Shown in pieces: positions 28,687-36,080 of a DNA stretch of 64,000 nucleotides. Each line of letters starts with the position of its first letter. The stretch's first letter is position 1. This stretch comes from Sphingopyxis sp. QXT-31 (GTDB lineage: Bacteria > Pseudomonadota > Alphaproteobacteria > Sphingomonadales > Sphingomonadaceae), in the NCBI RefSeq assembly GCF_001984035.1, contig NZ_CP019449.1:186001-250000 (forward strand), given 5' to 3'. Position numbers and translations under genes: made by a program. Under the pieces are notes generated by a model. The model saw only the letters and a program-made list of their open reading frames with translations, had not been told where the DNA came from and ran no database searches.

Positions 28687-29223
28687 ATGAGCCGCGCCAA
28701 GAGATCCGACGACTGGGGTTTTCCCCGCTGGCGCCCCTATGGATCGTCGCGCGAGGCGCAGAAGGTGCGGCTGTGCGACCGGCACGGCTGCACCGAGCCC
28801 GGCAACTGCCCCGCGCCCAAATCGCCGAACAGCCCCGAACGCTGGTATTTCTGCGAAACCCACGCTGCCGAATATAATCGCGGCTGGGATTATTTCGAAG
28901 GCCTCAGCGCCGAGGACGCGGCGGCGCGCGCGGCCGAGGAAGCGCGCGGCGCGCGCAGCTATGCCAAGGCGCAGCATTACGCGTGGGGCGGATCGGGCGA
29001 CGGCAGCCGCAGCGCCGACGAGATGCGCGCGCTCGAACTGCTCGGGCTCGACCCCGACGCCGATTTCGACGCGACCAAGAAGGCGTGGCGCGCGCTCGCC
29101 AAGGAATGCCATCCCGATGTGAAGCCCGGCGATGCCGATGCCGCGAAACGCTTCGCCGCGGGGCAGGCGGCGTTCGAGGTGTTGAAGCAGGCCGAGGATC
29201 GGAAGAGCTGGAGACCGGCCTAA
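28687..29223 (+). CDS. J-domain co-chaperone with N-terminal cysteine/histidine motif
   Basis: A 178-residue DnaJ-like protein. The J domain is at the C-terminus (RALELLGLDPDADFDATKKAWRALA, then the HPD tripeptide in KECHPDVKPGD, which triggers DnaK ATPase). The N-terminal half has LCDRHGCTEPGNCPAP and WYFCETHAAEYN; CxxHxC plus CxxH could bind zinc. The order, with J domain last, is the reverse of classical DnaJ. An ATG nine bases upstream (28678) is also possible; GGGGCAG favours this one. Confidence 0.8.
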   Translation: MSRAKRSDDWGFPRWRPYGSSREAQKVRLCDRHGCTEPGNCPAPKSPNSPERWYFCETHAAEYNRGWDYFEGLSAEDAAARAAEEARGARSYAKAQHYAWGGSGDGSRSADEMRALELLGLDPDADFDATKKAWRALAKECHPDVKPGDADAAKRFAAGQAAFEVLKQAEDRKSWRPA

Positions 29224-29267
29224 TCGGCGGTGGCCCAATCGCGATCGATGTCAATTTCTATTGACTC

Positions 29268-29289
29268 CATGTTATATATTTTTAACATG
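29268..29289. promoter_or_regulatory. AT-rich dyad and possible promoter before the secreted gene at 29319
   Basis: CATGTTA, eight bases, TAACATG form a perfect 7-bp inverted repeat in the most AT-rich stretch nearby. TTGACT at 29261 with TAACAT at 29283 gives a -35/-10 spacing of 16. The dyad overlaps both elements, as expected for a repressor operator. Structure is seen; function is inferred. Confidence 0.4.
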
Positions 29290-29318
29290 AGATGATCGGG
29301 AACTTGGGGGATGACAAT

Positions 29319-29735
29319 ATGCGAAGGATGATTGCCCTGCTGCTCGCTGCGGCGCTGACGACGCCTGCGCTCGCCCAGTCCGCGGGCTTTCGCGATACCG
29401 GGCTCGGACGGACCGAGGGCCTTGTCGGCATCGGCTTCACGCTCCCCTTGGGTAATGGACGGAAAGCGGAGCCGCCACGCCTCGAACTGCGGCTGGCGCG
29501 CGACACGATCAACATCGACGGCAGCCGCCAGTCGAATCGCGAGGCGCGGCGTTTCGAGAGCCGGATCGGCATCGCGCTCGACGGCCAGCAGAGCTTGCTG
29601 CTCAATGGGCGTCCGGTCGAGCGTAAGCAGCGGAACAATCTGTCGACCGAAGCCGGGATTGCGATCGGCGTCGTCGCGGTGCTGGTGATCGGCGGGCTGC
29701 TGGTCGCCGACGCGGCGCGCGACGCGTCGGAATAG
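29319..29735 (+). CDS. Exported hypothetical protein with C-terminal membrane span
   Basis: A 138-residue protein with signal peptide (MRRMIALLLAAALTTPALAQ) and a C-terminal transmembrane helix (AGIAIGVVAVLVIGGLLVADA). The middle is hydrophilic and arginine-rich (RLELRLARDTINIDGSR). This ATG was preferred over one at 29292 because GGGGGA lies seven bases upstream and the protein then opens on the signal peptide. No family recognised. It is monocistronic, with its own AT-rich promoter region and an inverted repeat downstream. Confidence 0.65.
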   Translation: MRRMIALLLAAALTTPALAQSAGFRDTGLGRTEGLVGIGFTLPLGNGRKAEPPRLELRLARDTINIDGSRQSNREARRFESRIGIALDGQQSLLLNGRPVERKQRNNLSTEAGIAIGVVAVLVIGGLLVADAARDASE

Positions 29736-29766
29736 GGGACGGGTTTCGGGTGGAAGCTGCCGTTCA

Positions 29767-29914
29767 GATCCTCCCCACGCGAAGCGATGGGGAGTTGGCA
29801 GCCCGCAGGGCTGACGGAGGGGTCGGCGACGTCAAAGGTCAGCGCTGCGCCGCGACCCCTCCACCACCGCTTCGCGGCGGTCCCCCTCCCCAACGCTTCG
29901 CGATGGGGAGGATC
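29767..29914. repeat. MITE-like inverted-repeat element
   Basis: A 148-bp element whose ends are GATCCTCCCC and GGGGAGGATC. The arms match over about 27 bases with one indel and one mismatch. Inside is a second dyad, GGAGGGGTCG with CGACCCCTCC, and a small hairpin around CCGCTTCGCGG. No coding sequence. It separates the gene at 29319 from convergent mtgA and could act as a bidirectional terminator. Confidence 0.75.
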
Positions 29915-29944
29915 TTAGGGCAGCTCCCCACCGCAAACCCGCCG

Positions 29945-30655
29945 CTATTTATAAATGCACCCATCCAGCCCATCGCGCCCGACCACCCCGATCCGCGCGC
30001 GGATCGTGTTGCCGTATCGCCGCGTGAAGCCCGAGGGGCTGATCGCCTCACGCTTCTTGGGCAACGGTAGGATCGCCGCGATGCGCGCCGCTTCGGTCGG
30101 GGTCAGTTTCGCCGCGCCATGCTTGAAATAGCGCTGCGCCCCCGCCTCGACGCCATAGGTACCGAGCCCGGTTTCGGCGACGTTGAGATAGACCTCCATG
30201 ATCCGGCGCTTGCCCCAGATCTTTTCGATCAGGAAGGTGAACCAGATTTCGGGGACCTTGCGGACGTAGCGCGTCCAGCCGCTGCCCTGCCACAGGAAGA
30301 CGTTCTTCGCGGTCTGCTGGCTGATCGTCGAGCCGCCGCGCAGCCTTTTGCCCTTGGCGTTGCGCTCGATCGCATCCTCGATCGCGTCGCGGTCGAAGCC
30401 GTCGTGGCTGCAGAATTTGCCGTCCTCGGCGGCGATCGCGGCGCGCACCATGTTGCGGTCGATGTTTGACAGGCTCTCCCAATCCTTGGTGATGCCGTTG
30501 CCGTCGGTCAGCATCGTCACCGTCACCGGCGGCGGCACGACGGCATAGATCAGCACCCAGACGACCGTGACGACGACGAACCACAGCAGCCATTTGAAGG
30601 GCCGCAGATACCAGGGCAGCTTGCGGCGTTTGGGTTTCGGCTTCGCGGTGGTCAT
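29945..30655 (-). CDS. mtgA: Monofunctional peptidoglycan transglycosylase
   Basis: GT51 enzyme that polymerises lipid II into glycan strands at the outer face of the inner membrane. The 236 residues have a basic cytoplasmic tail, a membrane anchor at about 21-40 (WLLWFVVVTVVWVLIYAVV), the catalytic Glu77 in AAIAAEDGKFCSHDGFD, and the signature RGGSTISQQTAKNVFL. EVYLNVAETGLGTYGVEAGA lies later in the chain. No transpeptidase domain is present. The next plus-strand gene is separated by the MITE-like element. Confidence 0.94.
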   Translation of the reverse strand: MTTAKPKPKRRKLPWYLRPFKWLLWFVVVTVVWVLIYAVVPPPVTVTMLTDGNGITKDWESLSNIDRNMVRAAIAAEDGKFCSHDGFDRDAIEDAIERNAKGKRLRGGSTISQQTAKNVFLWQGSGWTRYVRKVPEIWFTFLIEKIWGKRRIMEVYLNVAETGLGTYGVEAGAQRYFKHGAAKLTPTEAARIAAILPLPKKREAISPSGFTRRYGNTIRARIGVVGRDGLDGCIYK

Positions 30656-30699
30656 GCCCGTGTCTTAGCCGCTTGGCCGCGCGCGGCAAGCCGGTGCGT

Positions 30700-31809
30700 C
30701 TATGGCGTCGTCGGATCGAAAAGGATCACCGCATTGGCGGGCGGCAGGCCGTCGATCGGGCGCTGCATCTCCGCCTGCCAGGGCTTTCCCGCGTCGAAGT
30801 CGGCTTTGTCGGTGTAGCGACCGGCGATCCGCCCCGCGCCGAAATGATAGGGTAGTCCCTCGCTGTCGAGTGGCGTGGGGCCGTCGGCGACATGGAAATG
30901 CAGATGCGGCTGGGTGACATGGCCCGAGGCGCCGACCTTGCCGATCACCTGTCCGCGCCGCACACGCATGCCGGGGCGGAGGCGGAGGCCGGGGGCGAGA
31001 TGCTGGTAGAAGGCATGGCGGCCGTCGGCGAGGCGCAGCACGATCATCGCGCCGGTCTCGTCCTCGACATTGGCGCGCGCGTCGGCGGCTCGCTCCGCCT
31101 TGACGGTGACGATCTCGGCATCGGCGACCGCTAGTACGTCCGCGCCCGATCCGTCGGGGGCGACGCCGGTGCCCGTCGAGACCGGATCGAAACCCACGGC
31201 GGGCATCCAGTCGATCGCGTGGCGGCCGGGAATGTGGACGCGGCCGCGTACCGCATAGGGAAAGCGGCGGTGGCCGTTGTCGACGCCGGGAAGCGCGACG
31301 GCGGTCCAGGGGCCGCCGCGCAGCGGGGCGCCCAGCCTGGCCTCGAAAGCCGGGCGCGGGTTGAAGGCCGCGCCGGCGATGGTCACCGGGTCGGACGCGC
31401 CCTCCTTGCGCTGGGGGACGAAGGTGATGTGATGGACCAGGGGCACCGCGCCGTCGCCGCTCCATGGCACCGAGAGGTAGAAGATCGCGCGCTGGCCTGG
31501 GGCGAGGTGGTTCGTGGGTCCGGTCGCGGCGCCGATCCGCCGCATCGTGCCGGCGGGGTCGATCCGCGCGACGCGCTTGTCATCGGCTGCGACGCGCACA
31601 TCGACCGAGGTGATCGCAAGCGTCCGCGAAGAGAAATTGGTCGCGTGCAGCTCGTAGATCAGCCGGTCCCCGCCATCGATGCGCGCGATCGGGGGCGTGT
31701 AGGGCAGTTCGAGGTGGAGCGACTGATAGGGGCGGATGTCGGCCGGCGGCTCGGCGGGGACGGCGGCGAGGGGCGGGGCGAGCAGGACGGCGAGGAAGGG
31801 CAGCGGCAT
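30700..31809 (-). CDS. M23 (LytM-type) zinc metallopeptidase
   Basis: Exported protein of 369 residues with a signal peptide (MPLPFLAVLLAPPLAAVPAE), a beta-rich N-terminal half, and a C-terminal M23 domain. Metal and catalytic motifs are RHAIDWMP (HxxxD), YQHLAPG and HLHFHVAD. GQVIGKVGASG precedes the last motif in the usual place. All zinc-binding and catalytic positions appear intact, so it may cut peptide cross-links in the periplasm and is not an obvious inactive activator. It is 44 bases from mtgA on the same strand. Confidence 0.85.
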   Translation of the reverse strand: MPLPFLAVLLAPPLAAVPAEPPADIRPYQSLHLELPYTPPIARIDGGDRLIYELHATNFSSRTLAITSVDVRVAADDKRVARIDPAGTMRRIGAATGPTNHLAPGQRAIFYLSVPWSGDGAVPLVHHITFVPQRKEGASDPVTIAGAAFNPRPAFEARLGAPLRGGPWTAVALPGVDNGHRRFPYAVRGRVHIPGRHAIDWMPAVGFDPVSTGTGVAPDGSGADVLAVADAEIVTVKAERAADARANVEDETGAMIVLRLADGRHAFYQHLAPGLRLRPGMRVRRGQVIGKVGASGHVTQPHLHFHVADGPTPLDSEGLPYHFGAGRIAGRYTDKADFDAGKPWQAEMQRPIDGLPPANAVILFDPTTP

Positions 31810-31887
31810 GGGGCGATCTCCAGCGGGACGGGCCCGCCGGTTGCGTCAGCCGACCGCCGCGCCGCGAGCGCCGATCTTTGAGCGGGA

Positions 31888-32724
31888 CTATTCGGCCGGC
31901 TGGGCGGGCGGGTGCAGCAGCGTCGCCAGATTCTCGCGGAAGCGGCGGCTGAGGCGGAGGTCCTGCCCCGTCGTCAGCCGGACATGCGCGTCGCCGCGGC
32001 CGATCGGGTCGATCGCGCGGACGCGGTCGAGGCGGATCAGCGCGCCGCGATGGATGCGCGCAAAATCGTCCGCGGGCAGCCGTGCCGCGAGCGAGGTCAG
32101 CGATTCCTCGATCAGATAGGCGCGGCCCTCGCTGTGGATTTCAGCATAGTCGCCCGCGGCGCCGATCCAGTCGATCGCGGCAAAGGGGATGCGCTGCACG
32201 CGCCCGCGCGCGCGGATCAGCAGCGCGTCGTCGTTTGCCGGGCGCTGCACGGGTTCGGCGCGGCGCGGCCAGCGCGTCCAGCCGATCGTCAGCGCGACGA
32301 GCGCGGCATAGAGCATCGTGTTGCTGTCGAAATTGCGCACGAACATAAGCTCGACCATCGCGCCGCGCGTCGGCACCGCGTCGCCGCGATACACCGGCCA
32401 GTAGATCAGGCCGAAGAGCAGGACATGCGCCCCCGCCACGACGGGCCAGAGCGCGAGATAGGCGGCGAGGCGCAGCCACCAGCGGCGGATGCGGCGCTCG
32501 ATTGTCAGCATCGCGCGGACGATCGGCCAACTGAGCAGCACCCAGATCGAATAGATCGCCGCGCTATAGCCGATCGACGGCCACCAAGGCTGCGGCTGGC
32601 CGCGCCAGGCGGCGACGCCATAGCCTTGCGCGGCCTGGACCAGCGCGATCAGGCTCCAGCCGAAGAGCACGACGGCGACCCACCCGCGCGGGCCCGCGGG
32701 CGCGCGAAGGCGGATCGCCGGCAT
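31888..32724 (-). CDS. Membrane-bound LytTR transcriptional regulator
   Basis: A 278-residue protein with about four N-terminal membrane helices (WVAVVLFGWSLIALVQAA, AIYSIWVLLSWPIVRAML, LAAYLALWPVVAGAHVLLFG, LYAALVALTIGW) joined to a C-terminal LytTR DNA-binding domain. That domain shows RVQRIPFAAIDWIGAAGDYAEI, LPADDFARIHRGALIRLDRV and VRLTTGQDLRLSRRF. There is no receiver, so signalling must come through the membrane part. It starts 11 bases after the rpoH stop on the same strand, and read-through from rpoH is likely. Confidence 0.85.
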   Translation of the reverse strand: MPAIRLRAPAGPRGWVAVVLFGWSLIALVQAAQGYGVAAWRGQPQPWWPSIGYSAAIYSIWVLLSWPIVRAMLTIERRIRRWWLRLAAYLALWPVVAGAHVLLFGLIYWPVYRGDAVPTRGAMVELMFVRNFDSNTMLYAALVALTIGWTRWPRRAEPVQRPANDDALLIRARGRVQRIPFAAIDWIGAAGDYAEIHSEGRAYLIEESLTSLAARLPADDFARIHRGALIRLDRVRAIDPIGRGDAHVRLTTGQDLRLSRRFRENLATLLHPPAQPAE

Positions 32725-32735
32725 CGATTATCCGG

Positions 32736-33638
32736 TCAGGCGCCGACGAGGCGGCGGTCGCCGGCGAGCTTGAGCATCGCCTTCTGCAGCTTTTCGAAGG
32801 CGCGCACCTCGATCTGGCGGACGCGTTCGCGGCTGACGTCGTAGACCTGGCTCAAATCCTCGAGCGTCTTAGGATCGTCGGTCAGGCGGCGTTCGGTCAG
32901 GATGTGGCGCTCGCGCTCGTTGAGCGTGTCGAGCGCCTCGTTGAGCAAAGAATGGCGGATGTCGCGTTCCTGCGTCTCGGCGACGCGCTCGTCCTGCAAC
33001 GGGCCTTCGTCGCCGAGCAGGTCCTGCCATTGGCTGTCGCCGTCCTCGCCCATTGGCACGTTGAGCGAGGTGTCGCCGCCCATCGCCATGCGGCGGTTCA
33101 TGCTGGTGACTTCCTCCTCGGTGACGCCGAGGTCGGTGGCGATCTTGGTCAGATGCTCGGGCGACAGGTCGCCGTCCTCGAACGCATCGAGGCTGTTCTT
33201 CATCCGGCGAAGGTTGAAGAAGAGCTTCTTTTGCGCCGCGGTGGTGCCCATCTTGACGAGGCTCCACGAGCGCAGGATGAATTCCTGGATCGAGGCGCGG
33301 ATCCACCACATCGCGTAGGTCGCGAGGCGGAAGCCGCGGTCGGGGTCGAATTTCTTCACCCCCTGCATCAGCCCGATATTGCCTTCGCTGATCAGTTCGC
33401 TGACCGGCAGGCCATAGCCGCGGTAACCCATTGCGATCTTCGCGACGAGGCGGAGGTGGCTGGTCACCAGCTGCGCGGCGGCTTCATTGTCGCCATGTTC
33501 CTGGAAACGCTTGGCGAGCATGAACTCCTGTTCGGGGGTGAGCAGGGGAAATTTTCGGATTTCGGCCAGATAGCGGTTCAGGCTCGCCTCACCGCCGAGC
33601 GCGGGCACCACTGCCGGAACATTGCTTTTGTTAGCCAT
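32736..33638 (-). CDS. rpoH: Heat-shock sigma factor RpoH (sigma-32)
   Basis: Directs RNA polymerase to heat-shock promoters. The 300 residues contain region 2 (LRLVAKIAMGYRGYGLPVSEL, FDPDRGFRLATYAMWWIRASI), the RpoH box QKKLFFNLRR at 136-145 that is specific to sigma-32 and takes part in its turnover, and region 4 (LEDLSQVYDVSRERVRQIEV). Alphaproteobacteria often carry two RpoH paralogues; only one is here. An 83-base AT-leaning gap separates it from rluD upstream and may hold its promoter. Confidence 0.97.
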   Translation of the reverse strand: MANKSNVPAVVPALGGEASLNRYLAEIRKFPLLTPEQEFMLAKRFQEHGDNEAAAQLVTSHLRLVAKIAMGYRGYGLPVSELISEGNIGLMQGVKKFDPDRGFRLATYAMWWIRASIQEFILRSWSLVKMGTTAAQKKLFFNLRRMKNSLDAFEDGDLSPEHLTKIATDLGVTEEEVTSMNRRMAMGGDTSLNVPMGEDGDSQWQDLLGDEGPLQDERVAETQERDIRHSLLNEALDTLNERERHILTERRLTDDPKTLEDLSQVYDVSRERVRQIEVRAFEKLQKAMLKLAGDRRLVGA

Positions 33639-33721
33639 AGGAGAGCGTCTTCCCTATCAATCTTTGGATCAAAATATGCCGCGGTTGGCTCCGGCGGTCG
33701 AGATAGATTTTCATTCGAAAC

Positions 33722-34675
33722 TTAAACGCGCAATTTGTCGATCAGTTGCCGCATGTCCGCGGGTATTTCGCTGTCGAGCGCAATAGCGTTACCGCTTACC
33801 GGATGAATAAAGCCCAAATGGGCGGCGTGCAATGCCTGGCGTGCGAAACCCAACGTTTTGAGCACGTCCGAAAGCGGCTTTTTGGCGCGGCCATAGACCG
33901 GGTCGCCGACCAAGGGGTGGCCGATGTGCGTCATATGCACGCGCACCTGGTGCGTCCGCCCGGTCTCGAGCCGGCATTCGATCAGCGTCGCGCCGGTGAG
34001 CGGCTCGATCGTGCGGTAATGCGTCACGGCGCGCTTGCCGCGGCCTTCGGCGACCACCGCCATCTTCTTTCGGTTGGTGCTCGACCGCGCGAGCGCGGCG
34101 TCGACCGTGCCGTTCGCGGGCATCGGGCGCCCCGTCGCCACCGCGAGGTAGCGCCGGTCGATGCTGTGCGCGGCGAATTGCTTGGCGAGCCCTTCGTGCG
34201 CCTTGTCGTGCTTGGCGGCGACGATCAGCCCGCTGGTGTCCTTGTCGATGCGGTGGACGATCCCCGGCCGCGCGACCCCGCCGACCCCCGACAATTGCCC
34301 CGCGCAATGGTGCAGCAGGGCGTTGACGAGCGTGCCGTCGAGATTGCCCGCCGCCGGATGCACGACGAGCCCTGCGGGTTTGTCGACGACGATCAGATGT
34401 TCGTCCTCATAGGCGACGACGAGGTTCAGGTCCTGCGCGACATTATGCGCCGGGGCGGGCTTCGGAAGCCGTAAGGCGAGCGTCGCGGGGACGGCCTTCG
34501 CCGCGGGATCCCAAAGCGTCGCACCCTGCGCATCGGTGACGCGGCCGCCCTTGATCAGGGTCTTCAGCCGTTCGCGCGAAAGTTCGGGCAGGGCCTCGGC
34601 AAGCGCACGGTCGAGGCGCAGGCCGGCGGCGCTATCGCCGAGCGCCACGGTCAAAACTTCGTCTTCCCCCTGCAT
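33722..34675 (-). CDS. rluD: 23S rRNA pseudouridine synthase RluD
   Basis: Makes pseudouridines in helix 69 of 23S rRNA (RluA/C/D family). The 317 residues have an N-terminal S4 domain (LRLDRALAEALPELSRERLKTLIKGG), the catalytic segment GIVHRIDKDTSGLIV with the nucleophilic Asp, YLAVATGRP, and ECRLETGRTHQVRVH. The Met at 34675 was chosen over an upstream in-frame extension, which is low in family similarity and runs through the divergent gene. rluD next to rpoH is a familiar alphaproteobacterial pairing. Confidence 0.93.
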   Translation of the reverse strand: MQGEDEVLTVALGDSAAGLRLDRALAEALPELSRERLKTLIKGGRVTDAQGATLWDPAAKAVPATLALRLPKPAPAHNVAQDLNLVVAYEDEHLIVVDKPAGLVVHPAAGNLDGTLVNALLHHCAGQLSGVGGVARPGIVHRIDKDTSGLIVAAKHDKAHEGLAKQFAAHSIDRRYLAVATGRPMPANGTVDAALARSSTNRKKMAVVAEGRGKRAVTHYRTIEPLTGATLIECRLETGRTHQVRVHMTHIGHPLVGDPVYGRAKKPLSDVLKTLGFARQALHAAHLGFIHPVSGNAIALDSEIPADMRQLIDKLRV

Positions 34676-34776
34676 TGGTCGGGATATGGGGTTGGGGCCC
34701 CAAAATTCAAGGGCGTGGCATTTTAGGAGCGGCGGGAATAATCGTCGATTCTTCGCGAGAAGTTGGAGCACATAGA

Positions 34777-35097
34777 ATGGATTTGAAGGCGTTGGAAACA
34801 TTGGCGCTGCTGGAACGCAAGGCATCGGCGGGGCCTTGGTACGTTCGCCGTCTGGACGACGAACTTTGCATGGGCGCGCTCGCGGTTTCGACCCGTCCAG
34901 ACACCGGCGCTTGCGAAAGCATGCGTGCCGGCAATTGGCCCGGCGGGGAGATCGTCGCCGCCTGCACAATCCAGAGTCCGCCTTATGTCGTGCCCGCGGA
35001 CGAGCGGGATGAAGACAATGCGCGACTGATTGCCGAGGTGAGGAACGCATTGCCGGAGCTTCTTCGGCTCGCACGGCAGGCGCTGGACGAGAAGTGA
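34777..35097 (+). CDS. Phage-type Ead/Ea22-like small protein
   Basis: A 106-residue protein. The start (LALLERKASAGPWYVRR) and end (DEDNARLIAEVRNALPELLRLARQ) match the pattern I know from phage and prophage Ead/Ea22-like proteins, in which a GPW motif is followed by NAxLIxxxRNALP. TTGGAGC lies eight bases upstream. Its codon use is less GC-biased than its neighbours. It stands alone between rluD and chpT with no other phage gene, so it is probably a single-gene acquisition. The family call is from memory. Confidence 0.6.
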   Translation: MDLKALETLALLERKASAGPWYVRRLDDELCMGALAVSTRPDTGACESMRAGNWPGGEIVAACTIQSPPYVVPADERDEDNARLIAEVRNALPELLRLARQALDEK

Positions 35098-35205
35098 TCG
35101 TCGCTGGTCGACGGCGATGCGACACCGCTCTTGCCCGATAGGGTCTGCCTGCCCTAACAGCGTCGCGAGCCGGAAACTGCCGGACCGCGGGGAGCTTTAC
35201 CATCC

Positions 35206-35844
35206 ATGTCCGACGATCGCGTCGATTTCGCCTCCATGCTGGCTTCGCGCCTGTGTCACGATCTGCTCAGCCCCGTCGGCGCCTTCGCCAACGGGCTCGA
35301 ACTGCTCGCCGACGAACAGGATCCCGCGATGCGCGCGCGCTGCATCGACTTGCTCGAACAGAGCGCGCGGACTTCGGCGAACAAGCTCAAATTCTTTCGC
35401 CTCGCCTTCGGGTCGGCGGGCGGTTTCGGCGAGATGGTGCCGCCCGACGAGGCCCGGTCGGCGATCCAGGGGATCATCGGCGACCGTGCGATCGACCTCA
35501 ACTGGATGATCGGCGCCGATCCGCTGCCCAAGCCCGCGGTGAAGATCATCCTCAACCTGTCGCTGCTCCTCGTCGATGCGCTGGTGCGCGGGGGGCGGCT
35601 CGACATCGGGTGCGAGCGCCAGGGCGGAGCGATCGAGATCGCGCTGCACGTCGAGGCCGAGCGCCTCTTCCTCGACGCCGACGTCGAGCGGATTCTGGCG
35701 GAGGGTGAGGGCGCATCTGCGATGACCTCGCGCACCGCGCCCGCGATCCTGGTGCAGGCGGTGGCGGCGCAGAATGGCGGCACGGTGATGCTGGCGCGCG
35801 AGACGCCGACCTCGCTGCTGGTAGGCGCCGTCCTGCGCGACTGA
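35206..35844 (+). CDS. chpT: Histidine phosphotransferase ChpT
   Basis: Relays phosphate from CckA to CtrA and CpdR in the alphaproteobacterial cell-cycle pathway. The 212 residues begin with SRLCHDLLSPVGAFANGLELL; His18 is the expected phospho-acceptor in the DHp-like helix. The C-terminal half is a degenerate ATPase-like domain (NWMIGADPLPKPAVKIILNLSLLLVDAL, AAQNGGTVMLAR) without ATP-binding motifs, as in Caulobacter ChpT. cckA lies at 52199 in this window. The cheA cluster begins 236 bases downstream on the same strand. Confidence 0.92.
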   Translation: MSDDRVDFASMLASRLCHDLLSPVGAFANGLELLADEQDPAMRARCIDLLEQSARTSANKLKFFRLAFGSAGGFGEMVPPDEARSAIQGIIGDRAIDLNWMIGADPLPKPAVKIILNLSLLLVDALVRGGRLDIGCERQGGAIEIALHVEAERLFLDADVERILAEGEGASAMTSRTAPAILVQAVAAQNGGTVMLARETPTSLLVGAVLRD

Positions 35845-36017
35845 CGCCGCCCGTATCGAGCCCGATCCCCCCGACCGCGCACTTGGCGCGTCTACCCATT
35901 TGCTCCTTCCGATTGGGCAGACCTGCCGCCGGGGGCCCACACCCTCGGCGGTCTTCGTCCGGGCGCGGCGACGCATGCGCCGAAACTGCCGGAAACGGCA
36001 GCTTTCGCGTCGATATG

Positions 36018-36036
36018 TAAAGCCCTCCTTAACCAT
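36018..36036 (+). promoter_or_regulatory. Candidate CtrA-binding site upstream of cheA
   Basis: TAAA, seven bases, TTAACCAT. This matches the CtrA consensus TTAA-N7-TTAAC at eight of nine defined positions, and TTAACCAT is also the reported half-site form. It lies 45 bases ahead of the cheA start, where a promoter would be. No binding evidence is available. Confidence 0.45.
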
Positions 36037-36080
36037 TGTCCTTCATGGTGACGGCCTGATTTTGGGGGCGCACCAACACC

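Noticed and set aside
34676..35203. Upstream extension of rluD
   Set aside because: Runs antisense through the small phage-type gene and is Arg/Pro-rich; the S4 domain begins just after the Met at 34675.
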